DNA of 55,278 nt. Origin: Acidimicrobiaceae bacterium (GTDB taxonomy: Bacteria; Actinomycetota; Acidimicrobiia; Acidimicrobiales; Bog-793). Location: assembly GCA_027459565.1 (NCBI GenBank), contig DAIDIA010000263.1, positions 1-55,278 on the forward strand, in the 5' to 3' direction. The notes under the pieces are model-generated. The model saw only the letters and a program-made list of their open reading frames with translations. It was not told the origin of the DNA and ran no database searches. Positions 33,504-42,214 of this stretch are shown here, piece by piece. Both the position numbers and the translations under genes were made by a program. Numbering within the stretch: position 1 is the stretch's first letter; each line of letters starts with the position of its first letter.

Positions 33504-36479
33504 TCAATCCTCCGTTGGCGCAGATCCCTGGCGGATGGTGTTCTCGCTGACGACCTGGGGTTCGAGGTAATGCAGCAGATAGTCCGGACCGCCGGCCTTT
33601 GTCCCCGTCCCGGATAGACCGAATCCGCCGAAGGGCTGGCGGCCGACAACCGCCCCGGTGATGTTTCGGTTGACGTAGATGTTGCCTGCGTGCAGTTCGT
33701 CCGTGGCGAGGCGTATATGCGCCGGTGAGCGCGAGACGATCCCCGCCGTGAGCGCGTAGGAGCTCGAATTGGCGATCGCGATCGCGTCCTCCACGGATCG
33801 TGCGGACATGACGGAGAGGACCGGTCCGAAGATCTCGTCACTGGCGAGCGGACTCCCGGGGAGAACGTTGCTGACGACCGTCGGGCCGATGAACCAGCCG
33901 TTGTCGGGCAGGTCCTCGCGAGCGAGGACGATCTCTCCCGAGCCAGGCGCCGACGCAATGTAGCGACGCACACGTTCGTAGGCGTCCTCGTCGATCAGCG
34001 GACCCATCTGGACTGCGGGGTTCTCGGGGTGCCCGATGCGCAGTTCGCGTGCCGCACCGACGAGGCGCTCGAGAAAGGGTTCATAGATGTCGCCGACGAC
34101 GATGACCCGCGAGCAGGCCGAGCATTTCTGACCGGAGTAACCGAACGCGGACCCGATGGTGATCGGCACCGCCTGGTCGAGGTCGGCGTCGGAGTCGATG
34201 ATGAGCGCGTTCTTGCCGCCCATCTCCGCGACGATCTTCTTCACCTGTGACTGTCCGGCCCTCGGTGCGGCAGCGGCCTGGATGATGCCCAGTCCGACGG
34301 CCTTCGATCCCGTGAAGGCAATGAACGAGATATCCGGGTGGCGAACGAGGAAGTCGCCGATCACCTCGCCCCTGCCGGGCAAGAATGCCAAGACGCCACC
34401 CGGGAGGCCGCTTGCGTGGAGCGCCTCGCGGAGTTTCGACGCGATGAGTGGTGTCTGTTCGGCGGGTTTGAACAAGACCGCGTTGCCGGCGACGAGTGCC
34501 GCGGTCACCATCCCCGTTGGAATCGCCAGAGGAAAGTTCCACGGTGCGATGACGACGCCGATTCCGCGTGGGATGTATCGCATGGAGTTCACCTCACCGG
34601 GCGGTGATTGCACCGGTGCCCCCTTCGCGAGCCGCATCATCTCGCGCGCGTAGTACTCGCAGTAGTCGATCGCCTCGCACACATCACCGTCGGCCTCTGA
34701 CCACGGTTTGCCCGCCTCGTACACCTCGAGTGCCGCAAGCTCGAACCGGCGATCGCGCATCCACGCGGCCGCTCGGACCAACACGCCCGCTCTCTCTTGG
34801 GCAGGCGTCCTCTGCCATGCACCAAGGGCGCGCCGCGCACTGGCGAGAGCCGTCTCGGCCTCGGCGATCCCACAGTCTGAAGAGGTGGCGACGATTCGTG
34901 ATGGTTCTGCGGGATCGACGGACCGGATGACCGCGTCGGTCGACATCGGCCGGTCATCGACGACCGCTGGCACGAAGTCCCCGAGCTCACTGGCAGCGAC
35001 TCGCGCGAGCGTCGCGGCGAACATCTCCCGAGTCTCGCGATCGAACCAGCGGAGCGGAGGTTCTGGCCGAAACGACGAAGGAGATAGTGCTTCGAGTCCG
35101 GTCGATTCCGCGCCGAGCACCTCTTCGTGTGTTGTCGCCGGTGTTGGGTGTGGAAGTTCGCGCGCGTGCAATGGGCCGGCCGGGGAGCGAGTGGCCACGA
35201 GGCCCTCGTTCGCCGTGTTCTCGAGGAGGCGTCGTACGAGGTACGCCATGCCCGGAACGATCTCTCCGACCGGGGCATAGACGCGGAGTCGGATTCCGAG
35301 GTTACGGACGGCATCGTGGAACTGCTCACCCATTCCATAGAGCATCTGCATCTCGTAGCCGTTGTCGGGTATGCCGATTCGTCGCGCATAGGCGATCGCG
35401 AAGGCAAGAGACGAGAGGTTGTGGCTCCCGAACGCGGCGCGTACCTTCCCGTGATGATCGTGGAGGAGCCGCGTGCACCTTTCGAAGTTCGCATCCGAGT
35501 CCGCCTTGTGGGTGTACACGGGGGGAGGCCATCCCTGGGCGGCCGCGTGGATGGTCTCGGTGTCCCAGTAAGCGCCCTTAACGAGGCGGATGGTGAGCGG
35601 CGTCTTCTGCGCACTGGAGAGTTCGATAAACCGTCTGAGGTCGGCTTCGGAGTCCTGGAGATACGCCTGGACGGTGATTCCCGCCTGGAGATCCGCGAAC
35701 TCCTCCTCATCGAGCAACGTCGTGAAGAGCTCAATGGTGAGATCCTTCACCTCGTAGTGCTCCATGTCGACGTGGACGAGTGCCCCGCCGTCTCGGGCTT
35801 TGCGCAAGATCGGTCGGAGGCGTTCTTTGATCTCGGCGATTCCCTCGTCGGCGGTCAAGGGCGCAAAACGCGGCGAGAGCGCGGTCGGCTTCACGCTGAC
35901 GTTGACCCGCGCAATGGCCGAGAGGTCGTCGTAGTCGAGCAGCGCGTTCGCATTCCAGGCGCAACTGGCGCGAAGCAGTTCTGAAAGGAGATCGTCCACC
36001 CGGGTTGCGTATCTCGCCGCCTCATCTGCCGTTACGGTTTTTTCTCCCAGCACGTCAACCGTGGAGGCCGTTCCCGCGTTCCAGAGCGTTCCGAGCTTTT
36101 GGACTGCATCGACGGCGTCGCGTCCGACGATGAACTGCTGGGCCATGCGTGAGATGCTCCGTCGTGCGACCGCGGTCGAGATCTTGTCTCCCAAAGGGAC
36201 CTGCTCGACGAGCCCGAGCCCCAGATCAACGATCTTTGGCAGATCGACGCGGTCGAAGTACTCCTCGAGGTGGCGGAGCACGTCGCCATCGTCGCTCGTG
36301 GCCGGGAAGACATCGACGAATCGGAAGAGCTGCGTCTTGAAAGACGGATGCGACATCGACCAGTCGATGAGCCGATCGTTCCACCATCGCTGCTGGTAGA
36401 GGTGTGTCCGGCGAGATGCGGAATGTCGGCGAAGTTGTTCGGTCAGCTTGGCGACGTCATCTTCAAGACGGCTCGTCAT
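33504..36479 (-). CDS. putA: Bifunctional proline dehydrogenase / delta1-pyrroline-5-carboxylate dehydrogenase
   Basis: A 991-residue enzyme that oxidises proline to glutamate in two steps with substrate channelling. The FAD-dependent proline dehydrogenase barrel occupies about 60-450 (VDVLGEKTVT, SVKPTALSPRF, VHVDMEHYEVKD, IRLVKGAYWDTE, FGSHNLSSLA). The NAD-dependent aldehyde dehydrogenase half occupies about 500-970, with APWNFPLAIPTG, FTGSKAVG, EMGGKNALI and the catalytic cysteine in YSGQKCSACSR. No N-terminal ribbon-helix-helix domain is present, so unlike the E. coli protein it should not act as a DNA-binding repressor. Overlap and position indicate a monocistronic unit convergent with the isochorismatase pair. 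Confidence 0.95.
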   Translation of the reverse strand: MTSRLEDDVAKLTEQLRRHSASRRTHLYQQRWWNDRLIDWSMSHPSFKTQLFRFVDVFPATSDDGDVLRHLEEYFDRVDLPKIVDLGLGLVEQVPLGDKISTAVARRSISRMAQQFIVGRDAVDAVQKLGTLWNAGTASTVDVLGEKTVTADEAARYATRVDDLLSELLRASCAWNANALLDYDDLSAIARVNVSVKPTALSPRFAPLTADEGIAEIKERLRPILRKARDGGALVHVDMEHYEVKDLTIELFTTLLDEEEFADLQAGITVQAYLQDSEADLRRFIELSSAQKTPLTIRLVKGAYWDTETIHAAAQGWPPPVYTHKADSDANFERCTRLLHDHHGKVRAAFGSHNLSSLAFAIAYARRIGIPDNGYEMQMLYGMGEQFHDAVRNLGIRLRVYAPVGEIVPGMAYLVRRLLENTANEGLVATRSPAGPLHARELPHPTPATTHEEVLGAESTGLEALSPSSFRPEPPLRWFDRETREMFAATLARVAASELGDFVPAVVDDRPMSTDAVIRSVDPAEPSRIVATSSDCGIAEAETALASARRALGAWQRTPAQERAGVLVRAAAWMRDRRFELAALEVYEAGKPWSEADGDVCEAIDYCEYYAREMMRLAKGAPVQSPPGEVNSMRYIPRGIGVVIAPWNFPLAIPTGMVTAALVAGNAVLFKPAEQTPLIASKLREALHASGLPGGVLAFLPGRGEVIGDFLVRHPDISFIAFTGSKAVGLGIIQAAAAPRAGQSQVKKIVAEMGGKNALIIDSDADLDQAVPITIGSAFGYSGQKCSACSRVIVVGDIYEPFLERLVGAARELRIGHPENPAVQMGPLIDEDAYERVRRYIASAPGSGEIVLAREDLPDNGWFIGPTVVSNVLPGSPLASDEIFGPVLSVMSARSVEDAIAIANSSSYALTAGIVSRSPAHIRLATDELHAGNIYVNRNITGAVVGRQPFGGFGLSGTGTKAGGPDYLLHYLEPQVVSENTIRQGSAPTED

Positions 36480-37419
36480 TTCACCAGCCGCGAGCTTTCG
36501 TCATTCCCGGTTCGACATGACCCTCGAGTCCGGCGAAACCGCGGATAATCAAGACATCGGAGCCTGATCCTTTGAGTGAGAAATCAGGAGCTCGGGATTT
36601 TGCCATTACCGCTCCTCGTTTTTCAACGGGTACATTTCCACGCTAGTTGTTCGGTGGCTACTGAGGACGGGGCTGCGCGGCTCAGGCGGATTGTTTTGGT
36701 ATCCCCTCCTTGCTGATTCCGGCTCGCCAAGTCCGTGCAACTGACCAATCACCCAAAGAGCGGCAACGTCAAGGCGTCCGATGTTCTTGGACGCGGTCGG
36801 TACCGCCACGATCCGATGCTCAGGAAGCCGTTCCGCTTGAGTGCAACTCACCGCGTGTACATCCGGGCTCAGCTTGGTTCAAAGCGCGTTAGGTTGCGGC
36901 GATTCGCAGCGAAAGGACCAATGCTGGGCGATTGATCTCATCGACGGGCACGTCCCGCCGAAAAACGCGCATGAATATGTGGGGCGAGATCATTGGGACT
37001 GCTCCCGAATCAGATTCGAGACGGAGAATCTTGATTGTCGGCTCACTACCGATGAACACTCGGGTCCGACGAGGTAGTTGATCGCAATGTCTAGCCGCCG
37101 TCGCTGGGAACATCGCAACTTCAGCTCAATGTGGTGCGCAATAAATTGCAGTTGCGTCGTGGATCTCAAGGGCACGGGCATTCCGAGATCGGCAATGGCG
37201 TGATGCGAGACGACCTCGAGGATCAATGGGATGCCATGTTGATTCGCCCGATCGCGGATCCCTGCTCTGTCTGTCGGGTTCGAGAACCCCGACGATCGAG
37301 ACCTGCCGGAGGGGACTGGCGTCCGTACTCCGGTCAGGCTCTGTGACATGTGCAACGAATTGCTATGTGAGAGTTCAGCGCTCTCATTGAAGTTCTCCAC
37401 ACCGTTCCAAAGACCGACT
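36480..37419. other. Gene-poor kilobase between putA and the cupredoxin-like gene
   Basis: About 940 bases with no gene I can support. Composition is more AT-rich than the flanking genes. Short open frames occur on both strands (for example minus-strand frames around 36606-36851 and 36990-37400) but lack ribosome sites and recognisable motifs. It could be a decayed accessory insert or a long regulatory region, and a translated similarity search would be needed to find gene remnants. Confidence 0.5.
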
Positions 37420-37450
37420 ATGGCCCCCCTCCGTGATGAAGGGGGGCCAT
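37420..37450 (-). terminator. Strong hairpin after the cupredoxin-like gene
   Basis: ATGGCCCCCCT (37420-37430) and AGGGGGGCCAT (37440-37450) form a perfect 11-bp stem with a 9-base loop. It lies 40 bases beyond the stop codon of the minus-strand gene. The following minus-strand sequence is only modestly T-rich, so it may work with Rho or act as an mRNA end stabiliser. Confidence 0.7.
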
Positions 37451-37490
37451 GTCTCGATGCCAGGTAACGGAGTCTCCCCCGTGTTGATGA

Positions 37491-38459
37491 CTACCTGTTG
37501 TACACCGCGTTGCTGATCGAGAAGAGGTAGCAGCTTCCCGCCTCAACCTGTGGCAGCACCGTGCGGACTCGCTGGCGGCCGGCAAGCTTCGCCGTGAATG
37601 TGGCAGACGAAATCACCGTCGGCGCAGTTCCGCTTGAATTCGCGCGCAGCGTCACGTTACGCACATTGACCCAGCGTCGAAGCGACGTGTTGAATCGCTG
37701 GAGCGTCACGTATCTGCCAGCAAACCTCGCCGCGGCAAAGACGCGAAGCGTGTAGCGGTTGACGCTGATCCGCCTCAGCGCCTCGCGAGGCTTGACCTGG
37801 GCGAGCACGTTGTTGCTCGCCGCGCTCTTCACCTTGGCCGAGTACACCGTCTTGTTCAAAGGCTTGGCTGAAAAGACGAAGTTCCCGCCAGTTGTGGTCG
37901 TGACGTTACCGACCGTGCTCGCTCCTGCCTGCCCGCAGGCTTGCGCAAGAATCTGCACGTTCTCTCCCGAGCGCTGGTCAGAGACCGTTCCTGACAGCCT
38001 CTCGAGTCGCCCGTATGCTGCCACTCCCGGTGTGACTGCCAGCGACACTGAGGGTGAGACCTTGGAGACGACAACTGTCCCCGAGTAGGTCTTGTTCTTC
38101 ATGGTCGGGTCCGAATAGGAGTACGTCCCCGGACTGTGGAAGCTGCACTGGCCATATCCGCCAGGCTGCAGGACAAGCGGGTTGGCGCTGCAGGTCACGC
38201 CGGATTTCTTGTTGAAGGCCACCTCGTGTACCACGAGATCGCCATTGACAAAGCCAATGGAATCGCCGACGGCGACAGATGATGTGTTTGGCACATATCC
38301 GAGTGCCGTCACCGACACGGTCTGTGTTGCGGCCGAAGCCACTCCCGCGGTCACAATGCCAAAGGCCAGAAACATTGAAGTCACACCAAGTCCAGCAAGC
38401 GCGCGCCGAAAGACGTGAACCGACCTTTCCTGTCGTGAGTCGCCATGAAACAGTCGCAT
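37491..38459 (-). CDS. Exported cupredoxin-like domain protein
   Basis: A 322-residue secreted protein. Residues 16-44 are a signal peptide ending AGVASA. Residues about 45-135 have a plastocyanin-like beta fold (VTALGYVPNTSSVAVGDSIGFVNGDLVVHEV ... SPGTYSYSDPTMK ... GTVVV). The first histidine (VVHEV) is kept, but the C-x-x-H-x-x-M copper cluster normally after GTYxY is replaced by SDPTMK, so type 1 copper binding is doubtful. The rest is a Thr/Ser/Val-rich, beta-sheet repeat region (about 145-300) rich in basic residues. GGGAGG precedes the ATG at 38459. Function unknown; a structural or adhesive surface protein is plausible. Confidence 0.7.
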   Translation of the reverse strand: MRLFHGDSRQERSVHVFRRALAGLGVTSMFLAFGIVTAGVASAATQTVSVTALGYVPNTSSVAVGDSIGFVNGDLVVHEVAFNKKSGVTCSANPLVLQPGGYGQCSFHSPGTYSYSDPTMKNKTYSGTVVVSKVSPSVSLAVTPGVAAYGRLERLSGTVSDQRSGENVQILAQACGQAGASTVGNVTTTTGGNFVFSAKPLNKTVYSAKVKSAASNNVLAQVKPREALRRISVNRYTLRVFAAARFAGRYVTLQRFNTSLRRWVNVRNVTLRANSSGTAPTVISSATFTAKLAGRQRVRTVLPQVEAGSCYLFSISNAVYNR

Positions 38460-38969
38460 CTCGTACCTCCCAATGTTGGAACCCGCGCAAGTTGCACGTA
38501 TTACTCAGTACGTCGCCCGGGGCGCTCGCTTTGTTACAAATAGGCGACGTGCGCACGGCTTTCATGATCCATTTGTGATGTATCTGTTACGGCATTGCTC
38601 GCATTTGCCAGAAACACCGGCGTTTGTCCTCTTGCTCCGCGTGCGCGCGGCCGATGATTGTTTGGCTTGTGTCGAGAGAATCCGACCTCCAGGAGCGAGA
38701 GATGACTGTCGCGCGCGGTGGCGGTCCCCGTGATGCGCGGCGTCGTTGGGCCAAGCGGTCACATTCGACGCGTTGTGACGCGATGGTGATCTCGCCTCCG
38801 ATGAGCCAGGCCCCCCTCACCGTGTGATCGCGGTGTATCACGTGGCCTGGCTGGAACTCGCGTCGGGCGCGCCAATGCACGGTCGTGCAATCCGGGGACT
38901 CGGGCAGGGCGAGAATGCGCGCTGTGGGCGAGGGGTTCAAACTTTCGAACCGATGTAGCATGCGAGGCA
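38460..38969. other. Divergent intergenic region upstream of the YbjQ operon
   Basis: About 510 bases. Frames on either strand lack motifs and ribosome sites. It must contain the promoters for the exported protein gene (leftward) and the YbjQ operon (rightward). TTTGTTACAAA (about 38529-38539), an 11-base palindrome including a GTTAC core, lies about 70 bases from the leftward gene and could be a regulator site; no regulator is identified. Confidence 0.45.
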
Positions 38970-39365
38970 ATGACGGATTCGAGTAGCGCCTTCGACCTCG
39001 ATCTCGCCCTTTCATCGCTGCACGCCGATGGAGGAGACATTCAGTTGATGTTTCGCCTCCTCATCGAGCGGCTCTCCGCGGCGCTCGGGGACCGCCTACG
39101 CGTCGAACGAGCGGGCCGGTTGCGCAGAGATGGAAAGATCCGGCGGGTCGAGATTCAACTCTCGGGTGTAACGCTCATCGCCGAGTTGACTGACGGAGCG
39201 CCGCGATTCCTCATCGGTCAGGTCTCGGGCGGTATCCGGATCAGAACCGACGTCACCGATGTCGCGGGGTGGCTCAAATTGCTTCTCGACACGTTGACCG
39301 CCGAATCTGAACACAGCACGATCACCCGACAGGCGCTTGAAGCCATCATCATCGGAGGAAACTGA
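38970..39365 (+). CDS. First protein of the YbjQ operon, unknown function
   Basis: A 131-residue cytoplasmic protein not recognised. Predicted order is an N-terminal helix (FDLDLALSSL, FRLLIERLSAALG), four or so beta strands (RVEIQLSGVTLIAELT, PRFLIGQVSGGIRIRT) and a C-terminal amphipathic helix (GWLKLLLDTLTAESE ... ALEAIIIGG). Its TGA shares a base with the ATG of the next gene, a tight coupling that implies a function shared with the YbjQ-domain proteins, perhaps as an adaptor or assembly partner. ATG 38970 has GAGG close by. Confidence 0.75.
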   Translation: MTDSSSAFDLDLALSSLHADGGDIQLMFRLLIERLSAALGDRLRVERAGRLRRDGKIRRVEIQLSGVTLIAELTDGAPRFLIGQVSGGIRIRTDVTDVAGWLKLLLDTLTAESEHSTITRQALEAIIIGGN

Positions 39366-40174
39366 TGCCAGACAAACCAGAGGGCCCTCCCGCGGATCTC
39401 CCGAAGGATGCCACGCACCGGCTCGAGGAGCTCGAGCACGGAATGTTCACATCGGACCTCTCGGTGAATGAGTTCCTTCTCGTCAAGGATGCTGGGTTCC
39501 ATCCCCTCGGGTTCGTCATGGGGTCGTCGATCTACCACATCGGCCTCCAGACGCGGAAATGGAGCTCGAGTCAAGAGCTTGTCAACCTCACCTTGGCGAT
39601 GTATGCCGCGCGTGAACTGGCGGTGACGCGCATGGAGGAGGAGGCCATCGAACTCGGCGCCGATGGCGTGGTTGGGGTGCGTCTCGATGTGAACTACTAC
39701 GAATTCGGAGCCGATACCGCCGAATTCATCGCGATGGGTACGGCGATCAAGGCGGAGGACGGCCGCTCCTATCGCAACGTCGAGGGAAAGCCCTTCACCT
39801 CTGATCTCTCAGGTCAGGCCTTCTGGACGTTGCGACGCGTCGGCCATCTCCCCCTTGGACTCGTCATGGGTACCTGCGTGTATCACATTGCGCATCGAGG
39901 AATCGGACAGACGATCTCCCAGGTCGGCAAGAACACCGAACTTCCGAACTACTCCCAGGCGCTCTATGACGCCCGTGAGCTCGCGATGACACGCATGCAA
40001 GATGAGGCAACGAGACTCGGCGCGTCGGGCATCGTGGAGGTGAAGCTGATCGAGAAATCACACATGTGGGGGAGCCATACCATCGAGTTCCTCGCACTTG
40101 GAACGGCCGTGACCAAAGAGGAGGGCTCCGCCCCCCTTCTTTCGCCTCAGACGATTATCTCGCTCGACAACTAG
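39365..40174 (+). CDS. Double YbjQ-like (heavy-metal-binding) domain protein 1
   Basis: A 269-residue protein with two tandem domains of the YbjQ/DUF74 type. Domain 1 (about 27-135) begins FTSDLSVNEFLLVKDAGFHP, then LGFVMGSSIYHIG, then a helix of ARELAVTRMEEEAIELGADGVVGVRLD. Domain 2 (about 146-255) repeats this with FTSDLSGQAFWTL, LGLVMGTCVYHIA and ARELAMTRMQDEATRLGASGIVEVKL. YbjQ proteins form pentamers and were named as heavy-metal-binding, but no ligand is proven. GGAGG precedes the ATG at 39365, which overlaps the previous gene's stop codon by one base. No signal peptide, so it is cytoplasmic. Confidence 0.82.
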   Translation: MPDKPEGPPADLPKDATHRLEELEHGMFTSDLSVNEFLLVKDAGFHPLGFVMGSSIYHIGLQTRKWSSSQELVNLTLAMYAARELAVTRMEEEAIELGADGVVGVRLDVNYYEFGADTAEFIAMGTAIKAEDGRSYRNVEGKPFTSDLSGQAFWTLRRVGHLPLGLVMGTCVYHIAHRGIGQTISQVGKNTELPNYSQALYDARELAMTRMQDEATRLGASGIVEVKLIEKSHMWGSHTIEFLALGTAVTKEEGSAPLLSPQTIISLDN

Positions 40175-40178
40175 CGCA

Positions 40179-41060
40179 ATGACTCCGTCACCCCCGCGTC
40201 CATCTGCGTGGTCTTCCGGACTCTCGACGAACGACTTCGCTGCCTGTCTTGGCGCCGGGTTGCAACCGCTCGGCTTTGTGCAGGGATGCTCTGTGGTCTC
40301 GTGGAACTTCTACTCCGCGCAGTCATCCATGATGGGCATGGGATTTGGGCTCAACCAGATGCGTGGATACACCGAGCAGTACAGCTGTCCGCACGGTTTT
40401 GTCTCAACCGAGCATCGCATGTACGGATTGAACTACCAGAAGACCTGGATCGAAGAGGCGTGGACCGAGACATTCGCCGCCGCGAAGCGGAGACTCCTTT
40501 CCGAGGCAGCAGCGCTCGGCGCACACGGTGTCATCGATGTCGTCGATCGATCCATCCATCACGCAGAGAATGCAACCTTCGAGATAGCGCTCTCGGGTAC
40601 GGCGGTGGCCATTGAGGGCGTTGCCCGACCCGAGGTGCCGTTCACGACATTCCTCGCGGGACAGAAACTCAACAAACTCGTTGAAGCCGGGTTCGCCCCG
40701 GTCGACATTGCGCTCGGAATCACCGCGGTCGGAGTCATCGCATCGTGCATTACGGAATACCAGACGCGCGGCGGTGGAATCGCCTTCGGTGGCAACGTCG
40801 GTGGTTGGGGAGGTTCGCAGACTGGGGAGATCGAACAGGTCGTACGCGCACAGGGCGCGGCGCGCCGTCTCGTGCGAGAGCGGGTCCGCTCCGAACTCAA
40901 TGGCGATACCCTGCACGGAGCGTCGCTGAGTGTGCGAACTATCGAGTCGAGCGAAGGTCCACAGATCGAGGCTCTGATACGGGGAAACCGGGTGCGATCC
41001 TTCAAAGCATTCGCCGCACTGGCTCCACCCCGCCCGGTCGTTCAGCTGGTCGACCGATGA
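40179..41060 (+). CDS. Double YbjQ-like domain protein 2
   Basis: A 293-residue paralogue of its neighbours. Domain 1 starts SSGLSTNDFAACLGAGLQPLGFVQGCSVVSW and includes a large Met/Gly/Tyr-rich insert (about 48-85) before the helix ETFAAAKRRLLSEAAALGAHGVIDV. Domain 2 starts FTTFLAGQKLNKLVEAGFAPVDIALGITAVGV with a glycine-rich insert (TRGGGIAFGGNVGGWGG) before AQGAARRLVRERVRSEL. It starts only four bases after the stop of the first paralogue and has no clear ribosome site, implying translational coupling. The inserts, absent in the other two, may give a different ligand or partner. Confidence 0.8.
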   Translation: MTPSPPRPSAWSSGLSTNDFAACLGAGLQPLGFVQGCSVVSWNFYSAQSSMMGMGFGLNQMRGYTEQYSCPHGFVSTEHRMYGLNYQKTWIEEAWTETFAAAKRRLLSEAAALGAHGVIDVVDRSIHHAENATFEIALSGTAVAIEGVARPEVPFTTFLAGQKLNKLVEAGFAPVDIALGITAVGVIASCITEYQTRGGGIAFGGNVGGWGGSQTGEIEQVVRAQGAARRLVRERVRSELNGDTLHGASLSVRTIESSEGPQIEALIRGNRVRSFKAFAALAPPRPVVQLVDR

Positions 41061-41890
41061 GCGATGAGATGATTGCGGAGATGCGCGCGGCGATCACCTC
41101 GCTCGGCAGGGGTCCCTCGCGCGATGACCGGTCGGTCACCTCCGACCTTTCGATCGATGAGACGTTGCTCCTCCATGGGATGGGGTATGAGCCGGTCGAT
41201 CTCGTCACGGGTATCTCTGTCGTCGCGATCCCCTATGGAACTTTCATCGTCCCCTATGGGCAGGGATCCCCGATCGAGCTCTCTCACGCCAAGGACGCAC
41301 TCTCGCTCGCGTTTCGAAACGGGGCAGAGCGGCTACGCAAGGAGTGCGAGGCGGCTGATGGTGTTGGCGTCGTCGGCGTCGAGGTCGAGGTTGAGGTCGA
41401 TGGCCGGAGCGCCACGGTGACCTTCACCGGAACGGCTGTGACGCCGATCGGTCATGGGAAGAAGTCCCCGGGCCGCCCGTTCGTCACGGACCTCTCCGTG
41501 CGCGACTTCGTGCTGCTCGAGCGCGCTGGCTGGGCCCCGATCGATCTGGTCGCGGGTTCGGGATTCGTTGCCGCGCCCGTACAGGGTGTACGCCAGAGGA
41601 TCTCCCAGGTCGGTCAGAACATCGAACTCCCGGTGATCACCAGGTCATTGCAGATCGCTCGCGAGCGGGCGATGGATCAGATGCAGACTGCGGCGCTCGC
41701 GATGCATGCGGCGGGGGTCGTCGACGTCTCAATTATCGACGGACCTCTTGGGCATTCTCGCCACGTGTGTGCCTTCATCTGTTATGGGACAGCGATTCGT
41801 CTCGTTGCCGACCGGCATCAGCGCATCGAGCCCGAGCTCATGCTCGCGATGGATGACCGTATTGCGTTTCAAGCGAGCTCGGTGCACTGA
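41057..41890 (+). CDS. Double YbjQ-like domain protein 3
   Basis: A 277-residue paralogue. Domain 1 begins TSDLSIDETLLLHGMGYEPVDLVTGISVVAIPYG and domain 2 begins FVTDLSVRDFVLLERAGWAPIDLVAGSGFVAAP, followed by ARERAMDQMQTAALAMHAAGVVDVSI. The ATGA overlap with the preceding gene (41057-41060) is strong evidence of one translationally coupled operon. Domain 2 shares a RISQVGQNIELP segment with domain 2 of protein 1 (TISQVGKNTELP), so the gene set arose by duplication of a two-domain ancestor. Confidence 0.82.
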   Translation: MSDEMIAEMRAAITSLGRGPSRDDRSVTSDLSIDETLLLHGMGYEPVDLVTGISVVAIPYGTFIVPYGQGSPIELSHAKDALSLAFRNGAERLRKECEAADGVGVVGVEVEVEVDGRSATVTFTGTAVTPIGHGKKSPGRPFVTDLSVRDFVLLERAGWAPIDLVAGSGFVAAPVQGVRQRISQVGQNIELPVITRSLQIARERAMDQMQTAALAMHAAGVVDVSIIDGPLGHSRHVCAFICYGTAIRLVADRHQRIEPELMLAMDDRIAFQASSVH

Positions 41891-42214
41891 ATTCCGTTTC
41901 GGCGCCACGACGCGCTGCGGTGCGCATCGTTGAACCGGTAACCGGTCGGCGCAGTCCTGGCTCGGTGCTGTTCGCCGTCCCAGATTCGTATCCACCGAGG
42001 TCCTCCGTGATATCGATGGCGAGGTGACGGTAACCGCGTACCACTTCATCTTGGAAGGCCGATTCGAGGTCTGCGAGATAATCCCCGTCACCAAAGCTGA
42101 TGGGTCCACGCATGGATCGCATTGAAGGAGATGGGCGGGTTGCCCATCGTGAAGTTTCTAAAGTTCGGACCAGAGTTGTCGTTGACCCTGGGGACGCTAC
42201 GCAACTCGATCAGC
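41891..42214. other. Region after the YbjQ operon
   Basis: About 320 bases up to the convergent marP-like gene. A minus-strand frame from about 42122 to 41838 (94 codons) reaches into the last paralogue gene, has no ribosome site and no motif I recognise, so it is not called. An ACCGGTAACCGGT repeat sits at about 41934-41946. No T-run-bearing hairpin is evident. Confidence 0.4.

Noticed and set aside
36990..37400. Minus-strand open frame of 136 codons
   Set aside because: No start signal, no recognisable motif and biased composition; likely a random open stretch in the gene-poor kilobase.
41838..42122. Minus-strand frame of 94 codons at the end of the YbjQ operon
   Set aside because: Overlaps the last paralogue gene antisense, lacks a ribosome site and has no known similarity.
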